From: Candidatus Poseidoniales archaeon
GTDB taxonomy: Archaea; Thermoplasmatota; Poseidoniia; Poseidoniales; Poseidoniaceae
DNA length: 60,347 bases
Reading direction: 5' to 3'
Assembly: GCA_003602475.1 (NCBI GenBank)
Contig: QQSC01000004.1
Coordinates: 9,691 to 70,037, forward strand
Part shown: positions 21,201 through 29,517 of the stretch, piece by piece
Position numbering within the stretch: the stretch's first letter is position 1
How the letters are laid out: the number at the start of each line of letters is the position of its first letter
Notes under the pieces: model-generated
Database searches by the model: none
Told to the model about the DNA's origin: nothing
What the model saw: only the letters and a program-made list of their open reading frames with translations
Made by a program: the position numbers and the translations under genes

Positions 21201-23294
21201 GTTCAGGCGGGTGTACAGAACCTCTTCGTTTGCTGAGAGGTTTCCGGAATCCACCCATGCGATGTGAACGTTGTTTTGGTCATCTGTCAACAGAGACGGG
21301 AACACGGAGTTGCCAGCCCACGGGGACGCAGGGGGCAAACCGCCTTGACCTTCGACGTTGGAGATGGGGGTGTCGTTGATCCTCTTGATGGCGTACGTGG
21401 AGAGGCCCTCGTCGGCTCCATCCCACACACCGGCGCCTTGGAGACGCAGTTTGGTGTAGAACACTTCGTAATTCACGTCCTTTTCGAACCCGTAGTTTCG
21501 GCCGTCCATCCATGCGATGTGCGTGTTTCCTTGTTGGTCGACACCAATCGAAGGGTGGAAAGAGTAGGCATCGTCGATGGTCACGCGTGTGTCGTTGACA
21601 ACCACCAAATGGCCTTCGGAGCCAAGTCCCGTGTCCTCCGCGTATACTCCACCTGAGGACGTGGTCCCTGATATGCCAGGAACGAAGGTTGGGTCGTTGT
21701 TCATCTTGGCGTAGGGGTCAAGAACGCTCATGTAGATTTCACGTGAGTTGTTGGTGGAAATGTACACCATGGCTTCAACGAGAAGAGCCATTTGGTTGGT
21801 GCCGCTACCCGATGGGAATTCGTAAGCTTGTCCTCCAGCGTCGGTGTTGGCCATGGTGTTGCCTGGGCAATTTCTTGTCTGTGTGGAAACCACACCGTTC
21901 GGGCACTGGACCAGGTCCATGAAGTGAGATTGGATGTTACCTGCCCCACCGTAACCTTGGCCGTACAGACCAACGGGAATGACACCTGCGTTCAAACAGT
22001 TGTCGTGGGCTTCCTGGATGGAGGCTTTGTCGTCGGCTTGTTGCGAAGGGTCGCCGTCTTTAGGACCTTCATCCGACACTGGAATGACGATTTTGGTGGC
22101 GTTGGGGTTCCAACGATGGTCGTCTCCGGTAGGCGGGTTCCCGGGCACGTTGCCGGCTGCGTCTTTCCATGAGAGGCAGGCCCAATTGGATCCGGGGCCC
22201 CAGTCTTCACCGGAATAGCCAGAGTAGGTGTTGCCGTTGTAGACAGTACCCGGCAGTTTGCGGATACCGCCGGAGTCGTCACCTGGTGTTTGACCAAGTG
22301 GGGTGGTGCGTGGACCGGCGTTTTGGTTGAAACCAGCGCAGTTGCCTTGGCTGGCCGCACCGGGAAGTGTGTTACCAAGGCCGTAAATGGTTTCGTAAAC
22401 GGTCATGTTGGCCACTTCGAGCATGGGTTTGATGCCTTGGAAGTAACCGCCGGATGCGAAGTTGCCGCCGTAAACAACGGTGCAAATGTCAGCCCATTCG
22501 GTGTACATTGAACCAGATGTGTCAACGATGAACGCCAATTCGACCTTTCCACCTCGGGTGTCATCCCAGGCGATTTGTACGTAATCGTTAGCGTCAACCA
22601 CCACGTCAGGATGACCTTTGTGACCAATGATTGGGGTCAGCAGGGTGTCGTCAAACAGGGTTACGACAGCACGACCACCGAAATCCGGTTGGATCATGGA
22701 GTAGTAAATTTGTGGTTGGTTGAAATACCGGTTGAGTTCGTCGAAATTGTCTTGCCAAACAATGTGAACGTTGTTTTGGCTGTCGATGTCCAACGCCGGC
22801 CAGTCTCGATTTTGAGATCTTCGTGAGATTACGCTGTCATCGATGGCCGTGATGGTGCCATCAGCAGATGCCATGCCGTCCATCGGTGCGGCCCATGGCG
22901 AAATGGCCGTGTACATGATGGCGTGCTGCCCAGCCTTGTCCGCCCAAACAACGTGGATGCGGTCGAGGTCGTCCACTGCGATATCAGGGTGCCAAACCTT
23001 GTGCAGTCCAGCGTTGGTGATTTGCGTGGCGTCGATGAGGGTCTCGCCGCGGGGCGAGAGCATGGAATAGTAGAGGTGGAGTTTGTTTCGTGTCCAAACG
23101 ACGTGCACGTTACCTTCGCTGTCCGCAACGACGGCGGCTTGTTCGTCGGATGCGGTTCCACCGTCGACGATTTGGACGGCTTCGGTGATGACCACGGTGT
23201 TGGCGCTAACAGGAACGCTTGCGATCAACAACGACGACATAACAGACAGGACCATTAACGAGGCCAGACTAACGGATTTGACTTTTTGACGCAT
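18267..23294 (-). CDS. giant surface protein with propeller-like repeats, VWA-like domain, CARDB-like repeats and C-terminal TM
   Basis: Signal peptide; repeated D..NVHVVW.D; VELAFIVDTSGSMYTEW MIDAS-like motif; repeated IVISNTGN/LANTGNVHA units; C-terminal LPFAVIVLTLALLGVVYLVGKGRR. Confidence 0.8.
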   Translation of the reverse strand: MRQKVKSVSLASLMVLSVMSSLLIASVPVSANTVVITEAVQIVDGGTASDEQAAVVADSEGNVHVVWTRNKLHLYYSMLSPRGETLIDATQITNAGLHKVWHPDIAVDDLDRIHVVWADKAGQHAIMYTAISPWAAPMDGMASADGTITAIDDSVISRRSQNRDWPALDIDSQNNVHIVWQDNFDELNRYFNQPQIYYSMIQPDFGGRAVVTLFDDTLLTPIIGHKGHPDVVVDANDYVQIAWDDTRGGKVELAFIVDTSGSMYTEWADICTVVYGGNFASGGYFQGIKPMLEVANMTVYETIYGLGNTLPGAASQGNCAGFNQNAGPRTTPLGQTPGDDSGGIRKLPGTVYNGNTYSGYSGEDWGPGSNWACLSWKDAAGNVPGNPPTGDDHRWNPNATKIVIPVSDEGPKDGDPSQQADDKASIQEAHDNCLNAGVIPVGLYGQGYGGAGNIQSHFMDLVQCPNGVVSTQTRNCPGNTMANTDAGGQAYEFPSGSGTNQMALLVEAMVYISTNNSREIYMSVLDPYAKMNNDPTFVPGISGTTSSGGVYAEDTGLGSEGHLVVVNDTRVTIDDAYSFHPSIGVDQQGNTHIAWMDGRNYGFEKDVNYEVFYTKLRLQGAGVWDGADEGLSTYAIKRINDTPISNVEGQGGLPPASPWAGNSVFPSLLTDDQNNVHIAWVDSGNLSANEEVLYTRLNQTDEVGDGATALDPWEISAITSWNSNKLGPNSGRSPSIGMPPAFANDLGSGAHVAWSDTNRCNEEGNNNRFTVCYSHVLTGQVDVEFDEGETFYHVIEPGQQTIYNLTMNNSTPGPSDLVADTYGVNISGVPLNWTANLYFASNHSSIFPDTPIFLEGGENVRFYMRVQAPSIYQANGDELADIRVTAQSYKDPAIQNELVTLTLMDVVHGINLDTSHSMADVEQGQTAIFSITITNTGNVNDAFIFWDPSSLEGQQEWLLPFGWQVNFPTRVELDPGQSATKNLEVSVPTSEDPGAFVIYVKGWSEGEPIKSVQSGTYDILELGVFVSIRSTGNIEFSIDDRSEIVQPGDCATYPVDVTKNFDSGDLVFVTPGAPEAKPDGISLDAWQEENWVVNVDFTNAAGSQDVGDGLGDPIAWLIPGSDDAITKTVTVEVCAPRNATAGLGPAITLKAYLDGYPRISDSVILSTTVEHVFVLDASIDPDVGTTLSVNPGEQMILPMTVSNNGNGPDRFDFRLARVTDAFGVDVIWDLQIPRENLMELSPDNYQSFDVLMNVPQRVEAGTYTVVLQAFSEEAYPDATGRETRLRDAVTLTVVVNEFHDMQISMDPTVDNSVKTSAPGRIVRFAFNVTNQGNVPDVPTLNNHTAQIDGDTLLWNTLPGMNQLTGWNVEWFMLKQISADVVLEEPCIEMLSTASSFPEDECVHLTDIMEYRLPEMAPYETHAVVAAVSISPEAKLVTRNLGLKVASMHGNMDDDGDHDDSPEWDGDDFDTNEFIVTLRLRAPNLEIVEIIAPPSFSGEVDSTIRIGIKLANTGNVHATDIEIVLCEYDDVDDTEVKRELRANGCEEERVVMRQVVGALLAPDASEESKEIELYLLYPVSAGSKGVYVVVDPMNEIVESDEGDNVRAITTALESNSPFLDTASEVVGKTALPFAVIVLTLALLGVVYLVGKGRRDDVNKRIAEQSSLISVLSEDEL

Positions 23295-23418
23295 AAGAAC
23301 ACCTCAAGGTAACAGAAATACCATCGTCTTCTCCTACTTAACCGCGCTCCCTTGGCGTCAGATGTTCAGGTGGGCCACTTTGTGAAAAGCGGTGCACTCG
23401 GCGCCATCCAAGAGGCGT

Positions 23419-24054
23419 TCAAGCCCATTCGTCTGGGTCGAAGCCCGAGCCGAACGACATCTTTTCATCAAACTCAACCTTTGCTGGAGGGTTTGATGGT
23501 TCGGATGCTGCGCCTTTTCGACTTTCAGCTTTGGATTTGGCCCAGTCATCCACCGGCCCGGGCTTGCCCAATCCTGGCCCGTAAGAATACTTGATTTCGT
23601 GAATGAGGGCCAACTTCGCCAGCCAGAGTTTGCGAAGGCTGTTCATGAATTCGTTCTTCGTCAAGCCGTCGTACCAAATTGGTAAGCTCACGTTGAAGGC
23701 TTGGAGGGGACCTGGCTTCGCATCGCCCTTGTGCCCCATGTGGATGGCCCAGTCTACGCCGGTACGAATCAGGTGAAGCCGGCTCTCGTGAACCCACTCA
23801 CTCCAATCGCTTTCCTCATCATCCATGTGGCTGGCCATCTCTTGCTGTTGGCCCTCATCGACTCGGGTCATGCTGGAAATAGCCACCAAGTCACGTTGTT
23901 TAGGGACAACCACAGCGAACATGTGACCCTGTTTCCCCCCGGGATACTTGACCATAAAGTGGCCGTGTGCACGAGGATCATTCTGGGACTTTACAGTGAG
24001 GCGCTCCTCGGTAAACCACGCTTTGAGTCGGTTTACCACGTCGTCGGGCGACAT
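23419..24054 (-). CDS. conserved protein, possibly DUF2299-like
   Basis: Compact soluble ORF in good coding context; family assignment by recollection only. Confidence 0.5.
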   Translation of the reverse strand: MSPDDVVNRLKAWFTEERLTVKSQNDPRAHGHFMVKYPGGKQGHMFAVVVPKQRDLVAISSMTRVDEGQQQEMASHMDDEESDWSEWVHESRLHLIRTGVDWAIHMGHKGDAKPGPLQAFNVSLPIWYDGLTKNEFMNSLRKLWLAKLALIHEIKYSYGPGLGKPGPVDDWAKSKAESRKGAASEPSNPPAKVEFDEKMSFGSGFDPDEWA

Positions 24055-24090
24055 GGTTTGGCCACGGGCTCATCCCGTTTGAAGCCCACC

Positions 24091-25668
24091 CTAATTCACG
24101 CGAGCGAGGAGACCCCTCAACCTGTCCGTTTGTGATTTTTTCATCCAGCGACGTGTCCATGCTTTTTTGGTGTCCACCAGTGCATCCCACCCCCAAGCGA
24201 AACTCATGCCGCACCACCAAAAGATGGGGAAGCAGAACGTGTAGAACATCAGCATGGCCCCGGTTTCCGCAACGACTCCAGTTCCAAACAGGTGGACCCA
24301 GTTCCATCCAAGTTCGGCCGCCAAGGTGTCCTGTGCGTTAACGGCAAGGAGCAACCAACCACCGGCGATGAAGGGCCAAACGATCAATGAACCAAAAAAA
24401 CCTGCTAAAAACTGATAGCTCGTTCGGGCATCAAGGCCTTCATCTGTTGAATCTCCCAGCAACCGTCCAAGAGCGATTTGGATGCCGTATGCCGTAACGG
24501 TGATGGGCAACAGAGCAAACAGCATACTGAGTTTGAGCAGGGCTAAGGGCAGTGCGGAGAGGTGAGCGTGGCGTAAGCCTTCGGCCTTTTTATTCAAATC
24601 CCGGGCGTCGAGACCTGCGTTATCGAGAATCGTCGCTGCTTCCTTGGCTTCCTCCATGCCCGGGGCCTCGAGTGGTTGCGGAGGGAATGCAGGGGTGCGA
24701 CCCGGCCATGTTGAGCGAACCTCACGGGCGGCGTGGACCTCGTCCTTCCATTCCTTCAACGGCCGATTGGATCTGTTGGCCCGAACGTGGGCGATGAGGT
24801 GAAGGGCTCGGTGTTCTGTCCACGAAGCCGTGTCGGGTGTGTGATGAGGAAGGCGGTCACGTAATTTATCCCGCAACGAGTTGACCGAATCTGCGGGTGG
24901 TTCCACCCAATTCCCAATTTTCACCGCCTCTACAAGCGGAGAGGGCACGTCGGAGGGGGCAATTTGAATCGGCTCTCCAAATTCGACGTATTGATCGGTT
25001 CTGAACAGGTCACGGCGGCGGAAATGAAGGCCTACAGGAACCAGATGAGGCAAAGGAAGATCGCTCGCAATGGCAAGGGCTGATGCGGCCAGAACGGTCC
25101 GCATTGGACCGGTCTTGAACCGTATCATGTGAGACTCACTGTGACTGGTCCCCTCCGGGAACAAGACACAACCAAACCCGTTGGCTACGCCGCTTGAGAG
25201 CGCCAGCAGCGAGCGCCCATTCAAGTGCGCAGCCTCTTCCTCAGTGCATCCGCCACGAAGCAATTCTGCCCTTCGAACCACCGGCTGAACCGCCAACCGT
25301 CGGGTCCACCACGAGAGAAGAGGTCGAGTCACCAAATCGTGACGGGCCCCCACGACGAATTCCTTGGGGTGGTTGAGGAAGATGCCGAGTGGATCCATCA
25401 AACCGTTGGTGTGCCAGCCACAGCACATGGCCCCACCTCCATCTCGAAGAAGGCGTTCATGACTCGAAGACGATGTCGTTCGGAATTGAGCAGCAGAAAC
25501 TCGCCGGCACAACCAAAATGCTATTTTGGTCCAAACAAAGGATCCTGGGACACTGGAGTTGTAATTTGGCAGTGGTGCGGACAGCAACCGCCCCATGTTC
25601 ATCCGCTTTGCAGATGCCGACAATTCAGGTAGAGTTTCCTCAATGGTCGTCTTTGGGAGGTCGGTCAT
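24091..25668 (-). CDS. 1-acyl-glycerol-3-phosphate acyltransferase-like (PlsC domain) protein with C-terminal TMs
   Basis: FVVGARHDLVTRPLLSWWTRRL, LFPEGTSHSES (PEGT motif), several TMs in C-terminal third. Confidence 0.75.
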   Translation of the reverse strand: MTDLPKTTIEETLPELSASAKRMNMGRLLSAPLPNYNSSVPGSFVWTKIAFWLCRRVSAAQFRTTSSSSHERLLRDGGGAMCCGWHTNGLMDPLGIFLNHPKEFVVGARHDLVTRPLLSWWTRRLAVQPVVRRAELLRGGCTEEEAAHLNGRSLLALSSGVANGFGCVLFPEGTSHSESHMIRFKTGPMRTVLAASALAIASDLPLPHLVPVGLHFRRRDLFRTDQYVEFGEPIQIAPSDVPSPLVEAVKIGNWVEPPADSVNSLRDKLRDRLPHHTPDTASWTEHRALHLIAHVRANRSNRPLKEWKDEVHAAREVRSTWPGRTPAFPPQPLEAPGMEEAKEAATILDNAGLDARDLNKKAEGLRHAHLSALPLALLKLSMLFALLPITVTAYGIQIALGRLLGDSTDEGLDARTSYQFLAGFFGSLIVWPFIAGGWLLLAVNAQDTLAAELGWNWVHLFGTGVVAETGAMLMFYTFCFPIFWWCGMSFAWGWDALVDTKKAWTRRWMKKSQTDRLRGLLARVN

Positions 25669-26081
25669 GCCATCGCCTCGGAAAGGGATGCAAGAGCCTC
25701 GTGATCGGCCTCAGTTGACGTCACGTCCGGCCACATCGACATCAGTGTGCCGCCACCGTCCCCGGGTGTACGAGGAATCACATGCGCGTGAACATGCGGC
25801 ACCTCTTGTCCTGCCAAGGGGCCATCATGGACGCAGATGGTGAAATCACGTGTTGAAAAGTGGAGCCCCAAACGCTGCTGTGCTTCGACAACACCCTCCA
25901 TTAACGCTGCTCGTTCGTGAGGTTCCAAATCAGCCATCCGCTGTACGCCTCGTTCTGGCACCACCAACGTGTGACCGGGGCGACGAGGGAAGACGTCAAG
26001 AAAAGCGTACCATCCATTGCCGCGGGCCACAGGGTGCGAAGGAACTTCGCCCGAAAATATCCGCTCAAAGAGGGTGGTCAT
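25665..26081 (-). CDS. HIT family hydrolase
   Basis: FERIFSGEVPSHPV...HTLVVPERGV...VPHVHAHVIPRTPGDGG: HxHxH triad. Confidence 0.93.
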   Translation of the reverse strand: MTTLFERIFSGEVPSHPVARGNGWYAFLDVFPRRPGHTLVVPERGVQRMADLEPHERAALMEGVVEAQQRLGLHFSTRDFTICVHDGPLAGQEVPHVHAHVIPRTPGDGGGTLMSMWPDVTSTEADHEALASLSEAMA

Positions 26082-26111
26082 CAACGCGTGCGAACACACG
26101 CCATGATTTGT

Positions 26112-27728
26112 TCATTGTGGAGTGAGCAACCAGTGGCCGCCGGTTCCTTTCTTCAGCGCCAACGTACCGATGGTTCCTTTCTGATCCACCGTGATGTGGT
26201 GAAGGAAGTCGTCGTTGGCGTCAGGGTAATCTTCACGAACAAAGGAGCCGCGGGACTCTTCCCGAGCCAATCCACTTCGAACCGAGGCCATCACCATTCG
26301 GATGGCGGCTTGGGTTCGGAACACCTCGAGGAGGTTGGTGTTGGCAAACAATGAGGTTTGGTCAACGTGAAGCGACTCGGCCTGGTGTTCCAACCCCTCC
26401 AACTTAACCATCAAGTTTTGAAGCGATGTTTGCGAGAGGGACATGGTGGATGCGAGCGCCGCTTGAAGAGAAGACGTGAGGGTTCCACAACGCACTACGT
26501 GCGTTGCGTCGGTGTCGTCCAGCATGGCAGAAAGGTCTCTTTTCGCATCATCAACGGCCTCAGAGAGGTTTTCGGTGGTGGCAAATGTTTGTGATGCTGT
26601 CCATTCTGCTGCGTGTGTACCAGCGGCTGTCCCGGTGCACAGAGCATCGAGGAGGCGGTTTCCAGGAAGTGCTGCCGTGCCGTGAAGGCCGCTGCAAGAA
26701 GCGTCGCCCGCAGCGTAAAGCCCGGTGAACCAGCGCGCCCAAGACCCCGTGACGCAACGTCCGTTTTTGTCAACGGGCAGCCCACCAATGGTGTGGCCCA
26801 CGGTATGAGAAATGGGGACGGTTTGACGGGCCATGTCGATACCGGTTCGTTGTTTCACGAGCCGGAAGGTCGAGGCCCACCAAGGTGCAGCGTCCCCAAG
26901 GTTTCTGGCGTCGAGCACAGGTTGCACGGCTTGTTGAACAGCTCGAACCATCTCAAGGGGGGTGGCGCCGAGTTCAAGTTCTGCACCCGTTGCTTCGTGA
27001 AGCACAGCACCGTCGAGGAGAAGACCGGTTGGCAACATCACGTTGGTCCCCTCGATCATCAGCGGGTGGTGGGTCATGAATTCCATGTCGCGGAGAACCA
27101 TGCCGGCACGGAAGGCGATGTCCATGCCCAACCCGACTGTTCCATCACCAAAGGCACCTTCAAACCCCTCGTCTGCCACGATGAGAGCCTTGCATTGCAA
27201 GCCGATGACTCGGCCGTTGACCATGTCCAGGACAACCAAGCCGTCCACGGATTGATCGCTGTGAACGAGCGTGAGGGGAATCTGGTCGCCGCGGCGGACC
27301 ACTCCGTGCCTCATGGCTTGCTCTTCTCCCACTTGTTGCACTTGGAGGCTCGTTGAACTTCCCGCATCGGTGGTTCGGGGCTGAGCGTGCCCGATGGCTC
27401 TTCGAACCATGGGCAGTCCCTGCAGGTCTCGACGATAATTTACGCCCCGTCGTTCAAGCAGATCGACCTGCTTGATCGCCATGGTTGTCGTTTCGGCGAC
27501 GATGTCTTGGTCGGAAAGGAACGCACCGCATCGAATGGTGTCTTCCCTGTGAGAGCGGGGATTGTTTTCCTGAATGGAGGCAGACAGTCCGTCAAGCGCG
27601 GAAAGTCCGGGTTGCCCAAGAGCGGTGGTTGACATCATGAGGGTGCTGGCACCACCTCGTGCGGCTTCTGCAGCTGCGCGTAGGGCAGCGGGTCCATCCC
27701 CCAAGACGACAACATCCCATGCTTCCAT
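26112..27728 (-). CDS. FAD-dependent SdhA/FrdA-like flavoprotein (divergent)
   Basis: WDVVVLGDGPAALRAAAEAARGG dinucleotide-binding; HTIGGLPVD and GLYAAGDASCSGLHGTAALPGNRLLDALCTGTAAG as in the SdhA/NadB superfamily. Confidence 0.75.
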   Translation of the reverse strand: MEAWDVVVLGDGPAALRAAAEAARGGASTLMMSTTALGQPGLSALDGLSASIQENNPRSHREDTIRCGAFLSDQDIVAETTTMAIKQVDLLERRGVNYRRDLQGLPMVRRAIGHAQPRTTDAGSSTSLQVQQVGEEQAMRHGVVRRGDQIPLTLVHSDQSVDGLVVLDMVNGRVIGLQCKALIVADEGFEGAFGDGTVGLGMDIAFRAGMVLRDMEFMTHHPLMIEGTNVMLPTGLLLDGAVLHEATGAELELGATPLEMVRAVQQAVQPVLDARNLGDAAPWWASTFRLVKQRTGIDMARQTVPISHTVGHTIGGLPVDKNGRCVTGSWARWFTGLYAAGDASCSGLHGTAALPGNRLLDALCTGTAAGTHAAEWTASQTFATTENLSEAVDDAKRDLSAMLDDTDATHVVRCGTLTSSLQAALASTMSLSQTSLQNLMVKLEGLEHQAESLHVDQTSLFANTNLLEVFRTQAAIRMVMASVRSGLAREESRGSFVREDYPDANDDFLHHITVDQKGTIGTLALKKGTGGHWLLTPQ

Positions 27729-27818
27729 GACAAATCCTCTCAAGGCTGTCCAAGCGGGGGAGCGTCATAAGGTACGCGCTTGCTCTGTGTGGTCCTTCGC
27801 ATCCAATCAGGCCTGCCT

Positions 27819-29327
27819 TCAAGGTTCAGGGAACGGGCGTTTGCTCCAAAGACGGGCGCGCTCCAATGCCCAAAACCGTTGACGGAGAGCGTTACCTGCT
27901 CGCCGCATGACCTTGGTTTTGAGAACATGAGATTCCAACACAACACCGGATTCATCACGCAGAATAACTTGAACGAAACGATCGCCTTGGATTCGATCCG
28001 GCCAAGCGACGCCCAGCCACAAAACGACGCCTTGTTGGAGGTAACGAGGGACCCAGTCAAGGGCATCGTCCTCACCATTGGCGTTGAGTTGAACCGCATC
28101 GCGAGGCGGTGGACAAGGCTGCAGTTCAAACCGGTGATCGCGAGAGAAGGGATCTCCTCCGGGGCAGAGCACCTCAATCCGGGCTGAAGCGCGCTCAAAC
28201 AACTGATTGTTCAAGACGATGAACAAATGGCCCGAGCCCTCGGGACAGGTTGGGTCAAGCGCCACGTCCATCCTCCAAGAGGAGCGCAGGAGTTTCGAAT
28301 CGCCCCGGAGGAGATCTTGTTGAAGCCGTTCAAGGAGTTGAAAGGCCCCCGGTTGCCAGACTTGTGCGTGATTGAGGAGACGTTGCAGTGACCTCCAATT
28401 GAACTTGGCCTCAGGATCCAAAAGGACAGAGGAAAGGGCGTCTGGTCGTATAAATTCCTTCAGTTCTTTGATTGCGCCTTGGTCGTCGATTTCTCCATTG
28501 GCGTTCAAGAACAGGATGTACAAGACACGTTCCCATGATTGGTGTTTGTCGTACCCCGGGATGAGCGATTCGTGGAAGGAATCCAACCAGGATGACCAGT
28601 CAAGAACAAGGTCAGGATCGAGGTGAAGGACGATGAGTTCGCCAAGGATGGAACCCAATTGGGTGGGGTGGTGCGTCGGCGCATGATGGACCAAACACGG
28701 CATGGCGTCTCCTTGTTGGACCACCGCATCGATGGTGAAAGCCGAATGAAACAAATGGGCCAAACCCATGGTCATCGCCAACAGAAACGAAAGGTTCCAC
28801 ACCGTGGTTTCCACCTCTATTACCGTGCTCAAACTCAACAGAAACAGGGCAGATGTGCCGAGCAAAGCGTTCACTGAATGATGACGGCGTACGTCACGAA
28901 TTCCTTCGAGGATGCGGTCCATGCCGGGTTGAGAGCGCAACGATTGTCGCCCGCCTGCGATGTTTTCGTCAATTTCGCGGAGAGAGATGCGCGCTTGAAT
29001 GGACTGCCAAAGGGCCTCACTCGCCAACAGGGGTGGACCCGTACAAAGCACCAGAGGGGCCCCCCAGATCAGCAGGGTGTACCCGGGGTGAGGGAGGGTT
29101 TGTCCGGGATAGAGAACCGAAAGAAAGGCGACGGCTGCTATGGAGAAGCCAAACGCAAGCCGAAGCGTGAGAAGGGCTGGATGGCGAGCAAGTGTCCCGG
29201 CCTGAAGTCGGAGATCTTCCTGCCGTTGCCACTTTTCCTGTGTCCGTTCCACTGGGTTTTCCGCCCGAGCAAACCCGTGGCCGTACGGGTCGGGCAGTTG
29301 ACTTCGTGGCTCGTTGTCGCTTGGCAT
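27819..29327 (-). CDS. hypothetical membrane-associated protein
   Basis: 502-aa ORF, four hydrophobic segments in the N-terminal half, soluble C-terminal part. Confidence 0.55.
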   Translation of the reverse strand: MPSDNEPRSQLPDPYGHGFARAENPVERTQEKWQRQEDLRLQAGTLARHPALLTLRLAFGFSIAAVAFLSVLYPGQTLPHPGYTLLIWGAPLVLCTGPPLLASEALWQSIQARISLREIDENIAGGRQSLRSQPGMDRILEGIRDVRRHHSVNALLGTSALFLLSLSTVIEVETTVWNLSFLLAMTMGLAHLFHSAFTIDAVVQQGDAMPCLVHHAPTHHPTQLGSILGELIVLHLDPDLVLDWSSWLDSFHESLIPGYDKHQSWERVLYILFLNANGEIDDQGAIKELKEFIRPDALSSVLLDPEAKFNWRSLQRLLNHAQVWQPGAFQLLERLQQDLLRGDSKLLRSSWRMDVALDPTCPEGSGHLFIVLNNQLFERASARIEVLCPGGDPFSRDHRFELQPCPPPRDAVQLNANGEDDALDWVPRYLQQGVVLWLGVAWPDRIQGDRFVQVILRDESGVVLESHVLKTKVMRRAGNALRQRFWALERARLWSKRPFPEP

Positions 29328-29403
29328 GGGGCGTCGTTCTTTCCACGGGAGGGTTGTATATGCCTCTTCTCCACAAGTTCAACCGTTCTTTGGTCACTGG
29401 ATG

Positions 29404-29477
29404 CGGGCGCGGCAGGATTCGAACCCGCGATCTTCGGCTTAGGAGGCCGATGCATTATCCAGCTGTGCTACACGCCC
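29404..29477 (-). tRNA. tRNA-Arg (anticodon CCT)
   Basis: Reverse complement GGGCGTGTAGCACAGCTGGATAATGCATCGGCCTCCTAAGCCGAAGATCGCGGGTTCGAATCCTGCCGCGCCCG folds as a cloverleaf; loop CTCCTAA. Confidence 0.95.
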
Positions 29478-29517
29478 AACCGTTGCTGGACAGATGCCCA
29501 TCAAGATGATTCCGACG

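Noticed and set aside
26613-27356. 247-aa + strand ORF
   Set aside because: Antisense to the SdhA-like flavoprotein
29404-29477. Possible integration (att) site at tRNA-Arg
   Set aside because: No integrase, no duplicated tRNA 3' end and no mobile gene nearby
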